Shown: positions 49,727-61,344 of the stretch, piece after piece | How positions within the stretch are numbered: the first letter of the stretch is position 1 | Layout of the letters: every line of letters begins with the position of its first letter | Assembly (NCBI RefSeq): GCF_000764305.2 | Contig: NW_025930407.1 | Location: 34,667-98,666 of the forward strand | Direction: 5' to 3' | DNA: 64,000 nucleotides | Origin: Hyalella azteca | Taxonomy: Eukaryota; Arthropoda; Malacostraca; Amphipoda; Hyalellidae | Position numbers and translations under genes: made by a program | The notes under the pieces: generated by a model | What the model was told of the DNA's origin: nothing | Seen by the model: the letters and a program-made list of their open reading frames with translations, nothing else | Database searches by the model: none

Positions 49727-50401
49727 CTCCGGACCTTGAATACAGAAGAGAAAAATGGTGGCTTAGAGATCGACTCGCGGCGGTCCAGCGATGTAATAAC
49801 GGCTGCAGTTGACGAGTTTACGGCAGCGTGAATAACGGTTGCTTCAACTTACTTGGTGCTGAAGTAAAATTTAAGTTATCAAGTGAATCATTTTTTAGCG
49901 CATTTTCTCATTTATGAAAGAATGCACTATTGTGCTCGCCATGTCCGTCTGTCCATCCGTCTGTCTGTCCGTCCGTGAATTCATGTTTTCGTCGACGAGA
50001 AAATGCGCTCTATGTCACTCACTGCGGTGAGTACTGAGTTATATTTTTCTATCTTCAACTGCTAGTTACAACTTTAGAATACCTTATGTTGATAACCAAA
50101 TTTCTTAAGCATAATAGTTAAAATAAGCCTTTAGTTACTTCACCAACGTATGTACTTTGGTTATAGTTTCTATGATGAAAGAATTACTTCCAATCGCGTT
50201 TTTATTGTGTCTGCTTTCACTACGCCACGGAATATTAAATTAAATTTAATTAAAATCGCCACGGAATATTATGAAGGGAATGATGAAAGGAATATTATAG
50301 ATGATATTCAAATTTTACAACAAATATTCTTAAACCCGTGAGTCTGCGCGGCTTTTATAGTAAGCATTGAATGTGTATACTTCTATAAAGCTTCTTGTTA
50401 A
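49727..50401. repeat. Direct repeat / possible PLE pseudo-LTR, copy 1
   Basis: Aligns with 50494-51058 from CTCCGGACCTTGAATACAGA to the ATAAAGCTTSTTGTTAA stretch. It differs mainly by carrying the 150-bp short element at 49898-50046. Just left of the shared start, minus-strand ATCCGGCAAACG faintly resembles the hammerhead GAAACG arm seen beside copy 2. Confidence 0.85.
49898..50046 (+). mobile_element. Short interspersed element, copy d (nested, empty site known)
   Basis: The cleanest family member: AGCGCATTTTCTCATTTATG, GTCCGTCTGTCC repeats, GAGAAAATGCGC and a palindrome variant, CACTCACTGCGGTGAGT. The partner duplication (near 50663) lacks it, giving an empty site. The flanking bases ATTTT occur on both sides, a likely 5-6-bp target duplication. 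Confidence 0.82.
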
Positions 50402-50456
50402 CAAGGAATTTAAAAGCAAAGAAAACGCCAAGAAAATTCACCATATCGATATTGAA

Positions 50457-50485
50457 AACGTTTCGGAGTCCAGCTCCATCATCAG
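50457..50485 (-). ncRNA. Hammerhead-ribozyme-like core (50.5 kb)
   Basis: The minus strand reads canonical CTGATGA, an extra T, stem GGAG/CTCC with loop CTGGA, then GAAAC and GTT. The arm sequence is the same as at 31.2 kb. CGAA before the core can pair with the TTC after GTT to begin helix I. It sits between two roughly 600-bp direct repeats. Confidence 0.55.
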
Positions 50486-50493
50486 TTCGACTA

Positions 50494-51058
50494 CTCCGGA
50501 CCTTGAATACAGAAGAGAAAAATGGTGGCTTAGAGATCGACTCGCGGCGGTCCAGCGATGTAATAACGGCTGCAGTTGACGAGTTTACTGCAGCGTGAAT
50601 AACGGTTGCTCCAATAACTTACTTGGTGCTGAAGTGAAATTTAGGTTATCAACTGAATCATTTTCTCTACCTTCAGCTGCAGTTACAACTTTCGAGAATA
50701 CCTTGTGTCGACAACCAAATTTCATAAGCAAATTTGCAAAAATACGCCGTACGTTACTTCACCAACGTATGTACTTGGGTTATATATAGTTTCTATGATG
50801 AAGGAATTATTTCCAGTCGCGTTTTTATCGTGTCTGCTTCTATGTAAAAATCGCCGCGTCACTCACATTCAATATCGGGTAGACTACTTTTCGATGCCTA
50901 CAAAAGTCGCATAACTTAGAGTCTTAGATGAAGGGAATATTATAAATGAAAAATGATATTTCAACTTCTACAACAAATATTCTTAAACCCGTGAGTCTGC
51001 GCTGCTTTTACAGTAAGCACTGAATTTGTATGCATCTATAAAGCTTGTTGTTAATACT
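50494..51058. repeat. Direct repeat / possible PLE pseudo-LTR, copy 2
   Basis: Partner of 49727-50401 without the nested element. The hammerhead-like core 50457-50485 lies just outside its left end. Confidence 0.85.
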
Positions 51059-51059
51059 T

Positions 51060-52880
51060 AACTTTACCCTAACTTTAAATTCAATCAAACACGATTGTTG
51101 TTTCAGCAGACGCTCTAAAATTCGCAGTTTGCATTGAAATTTTATTTGATAGAGCAGTAGAACGTCCAAGACCCTATTTAAATTTTATTCGATAAAATTT
51201 AACTTTTTACATTTTTTATTTCTACAAGTCCGCAACATCTTAAAAGCGTCAAGGGATGAAGTTTGCGTTCGGCATAATTTTAACAGAGTCTACACTGGGA
51301 ATGCTAACTTAGAGCCATTAAATTGTTCAAGTAACATAATTCAATTCTACGCTGTCTTGCAATTAAATTGATAAAGTTTAAGTCACTAAATTAAGTCACT
51401 AAATAAAGTCACTTTAAGTCACTAAATGAAGTCACTTTAAGTCACTAAATAAAGTCACTAAACTTCTGCAATAGCTCACTCGATTGATATTTCGAATTTC
51501 GTCTGTAACGATGTTTTTTTATTTTTGATGGATTGATTGTCTTTTTTTCATTTTGCAATCACAGTCATGATTATTTGAAGTGATAAAATTTCCAATATCA
51601 AATTTATCATTCAGAAGAAGTTTGGAATTACTATTGAATAACTATTATAATAATTCTGTATAAATTCAAGAGATTAAGTCAACAACTTTTCTAGCCCAAA
51701 TAACCTAGTGATGTGCCCAGTCTAGCAAGTTTGATGTTCATTTTGAAGTCAATGTTAATTTCAGTCACACGAGACTATTACATGAAATAAATCTTGCGTG
51801 TGAGCAAATATGAACTTTTTCACATGAAGAAATATATTTGGTACGTAAAAAATGTTGCTTCACACGAACTTTTCCTCAAATCGGGAGAGAAAAGCCATTT
51901 TTTCATGATCCAATTGAAGTCAATTTAGAGAACCGGTCTCCTCCTCTATATCACTGCCAGGTAATATGTAAATATGTAGAGGACGTGAGCACTCGAAGGC
52001 GGCGCAGAACAACACAATTTATGCAGAGTGCGTCCCGAAGGGCACGGATAAATTTTGAAACTGCTTTGGCAGCGCGACTACGCCTAGCATGCAATCCCGA
52101 TTGAGATGCCTGATCAAAGCTGATCTCCGGGGCCTATCGAACCGTCGCTCTAGATCACAACACGCGCTTGTCATACACAAACAAGTAGATCAAAACAGGG
52201 ATCTTTGCTAAGACACACGCAAATATATCCTACAGGCTTTGTAGATCATTCTAGCATCATGATGCGCGTAGCGTTCCCACACATATACGTCATGTTAATG
52301 TAAAATACTTTCTTTGTTGGTTTTAGAATCATCGATTCTAAATCGTGATTGTTAAAAGAGAATTTAACATTACTTTTCGGGCTTATGAACTTTATTCATT
52401 TGACGCAAGGTAAAATCTACGATAGATAGGGCTCGAAGTTTTTAAGTACTTTCATTGAGTACGTTAATGACTTGTATATTATTAATTTTCACTGCTTCAG
52501 AAGTTTCAAAATTTGTTTCCAACGCGAATGACATCAAGCAGCATGCGTTCCGTAATTCATACGCTAGAAACTACGAGCTAACATGATTCATAGCAATCAG
52601 AGCTCCTTTAAGTGCTTAATTGGTCAGTTCTGAGGTTCGTGACGGCTAAACTATCGTGCTTTCTTTTCGTGACCGTTGGGACAAAAAAATGTCATCTGCG
52701 TTGAGTGTAGCTGAATGAGAGAACGACACCCGCACGATTTGTCAACCGCGACGGTTTATTCCGGACGTCACTCGGAATCCTGAAGAATCCTTGTATCAAA
52801 AGCAGTTACGAGTTTGTAACTCCGCCAGCCAACCACTAACGGCTTTTTAAACTAAGCCCAATTACTATCACGAACGGGGA
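51060..52880. other. No recognisable gene
   Basis: Includes a small AAGTCACTAAAT repeat at 51377-51460. Otherwise only short frames. Confidence 0.45.
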
Positions 52881-52882
52881 AT

Positions 52883-52992
52883 AGGCCGCTACGTCTACTT
52901 AGGCCGCTACGTGAACTTTGGTCGCTACGTGTATTTATGCTACTACGTGAATACTTGGCCATTACGTGTACTGAGGCCGCTACGTGTACTTA
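52883..52992. repeat. Degenerate roughly 20-bp repeat (GGCCGCTACGTGTACTTA)
   Basis: About six diverged units. Related single or paired units occur at 28283 and 56810-56840. Confidence 0.82.
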
Positions 52993-52994
52993 AC

Positions 52995-53853
52995 CGAATT
53001 TTGAAAGTAGGGCCCATGTGCCACAATAGTACATCCTGTTATGACGCAATTATGACGTTATGTTATGACGAGTCAGCGACTCCTGAGATTTATGTTTTAA
53101 TTATTAGTTCTGGAACAATTTTCTTGACCCATCACCGAAGTTCTCTTCTTTGCTAAACTATTTCTTTTGGATGTCAGCTAAGGAGAACGAGATAAGGTAT
53201 TTTATTGTCTTGTTCTTTTAACAATTATTTGGAGGATCCAGGGTTCCTACCAGTTTCATGTTTCGACTCGGTTATGGATTAAAAGGCTTAGTGAAACTTG
53301 GCAAACTTCAAGCAGCGGCGTGTTGCGCTGTAATTCACGCATTCATGTAATGCTTGTATGCACATGGATTGAATGAAAGAATTTAAGATTTGAGAACCTG
53401 CATAAATGGAGTATAGGCATGTACCGGAAATGTCCAGTTACAAGTCATGAAAAAATATTTGAGTTCGTAATTTTATTCATTGTTTTTATTAGTTTTAGGG
53501 TTTTTTCCGCAGCTGAGAATTTCATCCCTCATCAAATTTTTCTGCTCCGTGCAAATTAATTTAAAATTTGCATTGAGATTTAGTTTTACAATTTAGTTGT
53601 TAATCAGGTTAATTGTTATAAAATGAAAAGTGTGCCTATCTTGCTTAGTATTCGCATCATCGACGACGGATATATCAGTTAAATTTTCCTACCAGTGTAT
53701 CTTTTTTTTTAACTATAATATTCTTGTGAAATTAAATGAGCACGATAGTTTATTATTTGATTAACATAATCCCATTATATATAAAACTGAACCTCAGTGA
53801 CGTTAGGAAGAGTTCACTTTTTAATTAGACAGTGACAACAATTTAGCAAAAGT
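52995..53853. other. No recognisable gene
   Basis: Unique AT-rich DNA. Confidence 0.4.
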
Positions 53854-54212
53854 GCCATAATTACGGAAATAATATGTGTTATTCTTCAACGCTGGTTAAT
53901 TCTAAAGCTGCACATGAGGCCGACGTACGCGGGCACTTACGAGGATCTTGCCAATCCTATGCAACAATGTATCAAAAATGCCATAATTACGGAAATAATA
54001 TGTGTTATTCTTCAACGCTGGTTAATTCTAAAGCCGCACATGAGGCAGACGTACGCGGGCACTTACGAGGATCTTGCCAATCCTATGCAACAATGTATCA
54101 AAAATGCCATAATTACTTGAATAATATGAGATATTCTTTGAAGATGGTTAATTCTAGAGCCGCACACGAGGCAGACGTACGCTGGCACTTACGAGGATCT
54201 TGCCAATCCTGA
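53854..54212 (+). repeat. 126-bp tandem repeat, 2.8 copies, open in two frames
   Basis: Units start GCCATAATTACGGAAATAAT at 53854, 53980 and 54106. The period is exactly 42 codons. One plus-strand frame (53874-54212) gives a repeated peptide containing SSTLVNSKAAHEADVR and GHLRGSCQSY. A second frame (53914-54120) is also open. No signal peptide or known domain is recognised, so a repeat protein fragment is possible but chance is equally likely. Confidence 0.9.
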
Positions 54213-54214
54213 GA

Positions 54215-54879
54215 GAAGCTCCTCCACTAATCAGGATCAGCTCCTAATGAGGCGTATTGCTCATGGGATCTTGAGCCTCATAGTGACGCACAATCATTGC
54301 TCAAAAGCATAAGCAGCTTCCAAATAATATTCCAATGACTGATTAATCACAATCATGCATGAATCTAATAATAAATTATGGTTTGTGGTATAACATTGGT
54401 CTTAAATTGAATTGATCTGTATCGTGAATAACCGATTCGGTCTACACTCGATCTTTTGTACGGATCGCTGCAACGCAAAAACCATGAGAATGCACAAATA
54501 TTTTGCCCGTTGCTGCAAGCACCACTACAGCGTTATACTTTGATGAACCTTAACTCATTGCAGTGACGATGTTAATATTAATAACTTAATTAATCAAGAC
54601 AAGAAAAAAACAATCCTACCTCAATACACCGCTGCAATGTTGTTCATATCAAGCAATCGGGCTGGCAAAGCAGCTTGGCGTGGTGCAGAGTTAGTGATCG
54701 GTAGTGCAGGCAACTTAGAATTTGCAGAATGACTTTGTTTACTGCAAAAGAAATACAATTCTTTGAGCCCAGATTGCCCAGTTACCCATGATACGGGGCA
54801 CAGAGTTTATGAGTTATCTCCATGCACGTGGTCTCATATAATGATCAAGGTAATATGGCTTATCTGCTCTAGAGTCACC
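54215..54879. other. No recognisable gene
   Basis: Unique DNA with short frames. Confidence 0.4.
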
Positions 54880-55386
54880 GGAATATTAGCATGCTAATTG
54901 CTTCACTTGACCAAACTTCTTCAGGAGTTGAGATCGTGCGTCCCTCGTCCTAACTTTTCCTCATTATTCAAGCACTGAAATCAACGGAAGTTATTTATGC
55001 ATGCTTAAGATTTGGCGCGGTGAGATCCATATTTCCAAAATGTCAGCGAAATAAATTAGCTCAAACCTGAATATCTTTGAATAACAGCTAAGGCAATCGG
55101 TTTGATTGATTTGAGATTCAAAAGGTGGGCGGTTATATAAAAACATTCTTGGTTTGATATAGATTTGCATTTAATTATATAAAAATGAACTTAACTTTGC
55201 GTTCCATAATCAAATGGCATTTTTGGCGATACTCCTCACAAATAGTTAATATGAAATACATGTTAATATTGAATGAATATGATTACTATTTTTTCATTGC
55301 GGTTAATTATATTAAGATATTTGGACTTGACAAACCGAGAGCAGCGTGAGTTTCACTAAAGTAAGAGTTGACATATTGAGAGCAGC
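54880..55386. repeat. 507-bp direct repeat, left copy
   Basis: Appears identical without indels to 63427-63933 (constant offset 8,547). Its last bases enter the 41-bp array that follows. Confidence 0.93.
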
Positions 55387-55880
55387 ATAAGTTACACTAA
55401 AGTAAGAGTTGACATATTGAGAGCAGCATGAGTTGCACTAAAGTAAGAGTTGATATTTTGAGAGCAGCGTGAGTTACACTAAAGTAAAGGTTGACGTAAT
55501 GAGAGCAGCGTGAGTTTCACTAAAGTATGAGTTGACATAATGAGAGCAGCGTGAGTTACACTAAAGTAAAAGTTGATATATTGAGAGCAGCGTGAGTTAC
55601 ACTAAAGTAAAGGTTGACGTAATGAGAGCAGCGTGAGTTTCACTAAAGTAAGAGTTGACATAATGAGAGCAGCATGAGTTGCACTAAAGTAAGAGTTGAC
55701 ATAATGAGAGCAGCATGAGTTACACTAAAGTAAGAGTTGACATAATGAGAGCAGCGTGAGTTGCACTAAAGTAAGAATTGACAAAACGAGAGCAGCGTGA
55801 GTTGCACTAAAGTAAGAGTCGACATAATGAGAGCAGCATGAGTTGAAAAAGTAAGAGTCGACATAATGAGAGCAGCGTGA
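55338..55880. repeat. 41-bp minisatellite, about 13 copies
   Basis: The unit is GAGAGCAGCGTGAGTTTCAC then TAAAGTAAGAGTTGACATAAT. Variants alternate CG/CA and TTTC/TTAC/TTGC. Confidence 0.95.
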
Positions 55881-56030
55881 GCTTCTGTTTTGTATGCAAG
55901 GATTACGTCGACTCTCAGCGGCGTCTAACGAACTCTTAAGTTTGCTCTGAACTGAGCTGGCTTCTGCTCTCACTAATGAGCGTCTGTAATCAGAACTCTT
56001 GTTGAGCTCAGCACTTCATGAGGCATTGTA

Positions 56031-56172
56031 GGTACTCAGAACGCCGTGACCTCTGCTGCATTGTAGGTACTCAGAACGCCGTGACCTCTGCTGCATTGTA
56101 GGTACTCAGAACGCCGTGACCTCTGCTGCATTGTAGGTACTCAGAACGCCGTGACCTCTGCTGCATTGTAGG
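56031..56172. repeat. 35-bp minisatellite, 4 copies
   Basis: The unit GGTACTCAGAACGCCGTGAC plus CTCTGCTGCATTGTA is near-perfect with period 35. It is unrelated to the 35-bp unit at 38 kb. Confidence 0.94.
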
Positions 56173-56174
56173 TA

Positions 56175-58385
56175 TAAAGTACGCCACACATTGCTAAAGT
56201 TTTAGAATGACTTCACCACAGAATTTATGCTGGAAACTGTCACATTGTGTTTGTCTTCGTTTATATTAAGCCCTTAAAGGTGAGTAAAAACCTTGATATA
56301 TGCTGCCTTTCTTTATAATGAAACATTTCGTCTCTATATTCGCAAGCAAATTATGACGCAGTAACAATAAAACTTGATCTATTGCAACAAGTTACTATCA
56401 CGACACCTGCATAAAAATTGCTACTATACAGTACGTTTTAAATGCCATGTTTTGGTCTATTAAAAACATCGATATTAAGCCAGTTACAGACGCTGGCAAT
56501 TGAGAATCCTCGCATGCCTCCCCCACGCAGATGCACTGACAAGGAATACCGTCAGCATTTCTCGAGCGCAGCCGCATTCACGGAAGTGACAGCCAGCAAT
56601 TCTCCCTGTCGATCCCGCAAGAATCCAGCTCTGTATCAGCAACAGACTTGGGGAGGTGGGCAGTGGAGGCTGGGGGATATCCTGCGTGAAGTGTGAAAAC
56701 TGTGCCGTTGCCGTACTATGAAAAATAGTTATTATTTCGTAACTCCGTCAGCCAATCATTGACGGCTTTTCAGGCTAAACGCAGGAATCAGAGAATGAGA
56801 AATCTGCAGCTACGTGCACTTAGGCCGCAACGTGTACTAATATCAGTTTCCCGTGGCGACGTAGGTAGAGGAGTTGCACATTGCCACATACAATGAAGTT
56901 ATTCATAAGCCATGGAATTTCTCACGCGAGCAGAGATAAGCTTCTGCGCACAGATGTTTTAGGTCAGCTTTAAGCACTCCATCATTCATCAGAATACGTT
57001 AATAGAATAGAAGGGAAGTGTCGGCACTGAAGAAATAGGTCCATGGCCTGTTGCCGATTCATGTAATTTTCGTGACTTGATTCACGAGGGATCCGGCCTT
57101 TGGAACCCGATCTTTCCATAATTGACGATTGATTGAGATAGCTGCTGGACTTATTGCCTGGTCCCTAAGGACCAGGTAAAACTCACCATCCTTTAATGCG
57201 TCTATTTTTATATCAGTAATGATATAAAATAAATTAAAATCTAATATATTTGTGTTGACCGTTAAGAGTTACAGAACCTCAATGCTTACATTCAAATTTG
57301 TAACTATACCCGAAAATTATTTGGTCATATTGTTTTAATAGTGACACACTTTCTAACCCACAGCTCGAACAGAGAGCGAACGTAGCACTTATGCGCATTT
57401 CAATCGTTCCAAAGTGTGTCGATCAGGATGCTCACACAACGGCAAAAAGTGCATCAATATTTGCACATAGTCTCACTCATTTCTCTAATTGATACATAGA
57501 TTAAAAGGTGCAACTGTGCGTTCAAATCAATCAATGGCCGATCATGTCACTATTTTGTTTCACAAATTTTTATCCGCAACAGAGGGCCGCTTTTATTCGT
57601 TGAATAAAATGCAATTTAATGTATTTCAATCACTACCTGTGGATGTTTGTACTCGTATTTCCTCGTTATTTTTATCATTCTTGGTATCAATACAGTTTAT
57701 TTTTCGTAATAACTTCATTTTATTGAACGTAGCAAATAGACGCACTTTATTTCATCCAGTGTACAGCTTGGTAAAATTTATATGCAAAGAGAAGGATATT
57801 ACAATGAATAATTAAAAAAAACATTAAAATATCGAAGAAAAACAAACTGTTTGCTAGAGGAAGCCTTTTGTTTGCATCACCCTTAAAAAAATCTGCACGT
57901 CAGCAAAAGAATGACGAACGAGCACCACTTATTCTAAACGATAATGCGGTGGCTGCGTTCGCACGTAAAACAGAAGAATAATTACCGAGCTTAAGCAAGA
58001 GTTATGGTGAGCATAACCTGAACTATAGGTGCAAAAAATAGAGCTTCGGGGACAGTTTATTTTCTCGCAGGATATACACGAGCGACCGCTGCAAATACCG
58101 CCGTCGCATTTAACACGAACGTGTAAAAATAATCCATTCGATTCTGTTACAGCGTTGAAATAACTGCAACATTTTTTAAAGATAGTTAGAGCAGCTTTTT
58201 ATTTTACACAAATTTCGATTGAAAAGTATATATTGCGATTCAAATTGCATCGGACAGACCCTTTGGCTAATTATTTTCATATGGTAATAGGAGATTCGAC
58301 AATAAATATCTTGTACTTAAAAGAATATATTGACCTTGATACCTTATATTTTATTTACTTAACTAACTCAAGTCCTTAATATTAA
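56175..58385. other. No recognisable gene
   Basis: Contains a 108-codon plus-strand frame (57489-57815, MIHRLKGATVRSNQSMADHV...) with hydrophobic stretches but no recognised domain. No other structure noticed. Confidence 0.35.
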
Positions 58386-58386
58386 G

Positions 58387-58427
58387 TAGTTAAGTATATT
58401 AAGTCCTTGACTTAATATACTTAACTA
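58387..58427. repeat. Perfect 18-bp inverted repeat with 5-base loop
   Basis: Arms TAGTTAAGTATATTAAGT and its exact complement are separated by CCTTG. Related TTAAGT/ACTTAA pieces surround it from 58365 to 58440. Confidence 0.93.
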
Positions 58428-58429
58428 AG

Positions 58430-59495
58430 TTAATACAAGTCCACTACAGAGGAAATTTAACTTGCATTCATGAAGAAAATACGTAATATTTGAGTCAAAG
58501 TGTAGAACGCCTTACCATTTGTAAAATAACCTGCCGTAGATAATGCACCTGCAAGAGCAATTTTTCAAACGTTGCTCTAATAAAGGTAAGAAATTCTTCT
58601 ATAACCTTGTTTGCTGCTCCAAGACGTGCACATTTTCCTCAAGTGTCAATGTTACGTCTTGAAAAAATGGATGCCGAGAAAATTGCGGACGACCGTAGCT
58701 TAAAAGAAATTTGCTTTATTTAAATTCTGTCAACCTAGAGCCTCGCTCCATGGATAGCAATATTTTGAGTAAAGTCTGCAGGGACATCAGTTGAGGTCCA
58801 CAATATCCTTAAGATCTTGGGAGAATTTTGCGAGAATTTTAAGTGAAATTATCCTGCGATTTTCACAAGATCCAAGACTTCGGTTTAGAACACTTCAGGG
58901 ATTTATTGTTAGAAATTGTTTCCAACGTTGAGCAAATGAAGACAGTTCTAGTGATGAAATTGCATTTTTATGTATTAGAGAAAGGAATATGATTCAGAAC
59001 TCAAATAATAATGTTCACTCCAACATACAAATCAAAATTTATTGTCGGGTATCAACTAACATATTCCAACGACAGTGCATTGTGGAAACTATTCGTTTTA
59101 ATATTCCTAATCATTCTTTACATGCTGCAAGTTTACTTCTTGTTGAATAAATTCCCAAATGTTTTGGTAGATCTATTATCATATCCTTCACAAATTCATT
59201 ATCCTTAACCCTTGTCCATTGTGTGCGATATAACGATGTATTATGTTCACTGTACGCGATACTCTCATAATCTTACCCGCAAGGAAAAATTACGAACGTT
59301 TTTTACTTGGCTCGCGTACAATAAGTATTGGTCGAGGATCCTCTCACACCCTCGTTAAGGTTGTTATTTTTACACTAACTTGCTCTTGCCTCACCCCTCG
59401 GTCCCCTCACCCCGGGCATCGTATGGCCGGCTCTCCATTATGTAGATTAGCGGCCCACGAAAAGTGAACCTTCGCTCAGTTGCCACACTGAACGC
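58430..59495. other. No recognisable gene
   Basis: AT-rich unique DNA. A 65-codon frame at 59011-59208 is hydrophobic and probably chance. Confidence 0.4.
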
Positions 59496-59502
59496 TGGGC
59501 CA

Positions 59503-59725
59503 CTGCACTGCACAGGGATGCACTGCACAGGGATGCACTGCACAGGGATGCACTGCACAGGGATGCACTGTACAGGGATGCACTGTACAGGGATGCACTG
59601 CATAGGGATGCACTGCATAGGGATGCACTGCACAGGGATGCACTGTACAGGGATGCACTGCATAGGGATGCAAGGATGCACTGCACAGGGATGCACTGCA
59701 CAGGGATGCACTGTACAGTGATGCA
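59503..59725. repeat. 15-bp minisatellite, about 15 copies
   Basis: The unit CACTGCACAGGGATG has T/C variants (TGTACAGGG, TGCATAGGG). The period is a multiple of three and lacks stops in most readings, so several frames on both strands stay open. Confidence 0.95.
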
Positions 59726-59727
59726 AT

Positions 59728-60180
59728 GCATGTAGGTGCATGCACACTGATGCACTGCACAGTGGTGAAAGTACAAGGATGCATAATGCAGCTATATGAA
59801 CATCAGTGCATCGTGATAGTAAAAGCAGTAATATACGGTGACGTATATGTATCTCAGTACACAGATGAAAATTCACTGAATTTCATATTTTTTTATATGA
59901 AAAATCAATATCGTTTTACTTAAGTGCTTTGACTAGATATATTTCATGATCAAGACCACAAAAATTGATGCTCTGCGTTTTAAATTTCAAAATCCATGTA
60001 AACCCTAATGAAATTTATTCTTAGTAAAATCTATTATTTATCAAACAACCAAAAGTCCATCATTTCCAATGCCGCGCGAATGGTGGAACTCCACTCCCTC
60101 GGGGAAGGCGTCGAAATGCCCTCACAAACTTTGCTCTTCCATCAATAAATGACGAAGCTCTCAGAACAGCGGCGGGTGTT
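59728..60180. other. No recognisable gene
   Basis: Unique sequence between two repeat arrays. Confidence 0.4.
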
Positions 60181-60185
60181 TCAAG

Positions 60186-60530
60186 TTACATAGTAATTTG
60201 TGGCTGCCTTCTTTCTGGGGGGACCATGGACGTGTTATGGGTGATGTCAGAACAACGGTATATAATATAATAATTTGTGACGTGCCTTCTTTCTGGGGGA
60301 CCGTGTACGTGCGATGGGTGGTGTCACAATATCGGCGGGTGCCTTTCTAACATATTTTTAACAAGTTATTTAATAATTTGTGACGTGCCGTCTTTCTGAG
60401 GGACCGTGGACGTGTTATGGGTGGTGTCAGAACAGCAGTGGGTGCCTCATATAATAATTTGTGACGTGCCGTCTTTCTGAGGGACCATGGGCGTGTTATG
60501 GGTGGTGTGCCAATATCGGCATGACCTCGT
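60186..60530. repeat. Degenerate 80-100-bp tandem repeat, 4 copies
   Basis: Copies share TAATTTGTGACGTGCCKTCT, TTCTGRGGGACCRTGGACGT and GTTATGGGTGGTGTCA, starting near 60188, 60268, 60370 and 60451. Confidence 0.88.
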
Positions 60531-60534
60531 CCTA

Positions 60535-61340
60535 GTAGAATATTTACAAACCACGGAAGGTGAGCGCGTTGCAGGATATTTGGGCGAGAGTCTGTCGTCG
60601 AAGTCAGGAAAATTTCTTTGCCACTTGGAAGTGCGGAATTTTGATTAAAAATGTTGAGCGAACATTTCTGACAAATCGGCCGTCAAATTAATTCGGCCAA
60701 TCTCTGGTACAATTCATCAAATTTCCCAGAGTTTTAGAATCAGAACTATACAAATTGCGAATGCCTGCGTTTTTTGGAAGGGAAAATTGGTTTTCCGGAA
60801 CGTGGGTTCAAGTCAGAAACTTTCTTAACAGAACAAGTCAGGCCCGCAACTGAGACCCTGTAGTTTTGAAGCCTGGTTGAGATTCTGGTCGAGTTTCTCA
60901 CCAACTAATTTCTTCTTTACTTTTGAAATGAGAAGAACTTGACATTAACATTCAGGCCAGTTCTCAAAACAATGGTTCCCATGAACAATATTATTAGTGA
61001 AAATAATGCGTCTAATTTCTATCTATATTAATATTGTTTTACTATGTATGATATAAGAATTTAAAACTTAGGAAGGCTCATAGATCGCCAAGCCTACAAA
61101 GAACAACATAGCACATAAATAATAATGTCATGAAAGTATATCATTAAGCATAAGTAGATGAGATCGCATGCAGTAGATCAATAAACAGACATTGTTTACA
61201 CAATGACGGCGATATCATGAATAGACCCTTCAAACAGGATAACTTCTATCAACAACAGGGCTTAATCATTTGGATATCTAGGATAAAAAATCACAATTTC
61301 GAACAGAGCACGATATCAACTTCCTAACATATTTTAAACA
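60535..61340. other. No recognisable gene
   Basis: Unique sequence with short frames. Confidence 0.4.
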
Positions 61341-61344
61341 AATG

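Noticed and set aside
59391..59876. 161-codon minus-strand ORF and its overlapping partners
   Set aside because: By-products of the 15-bp minisatellite.
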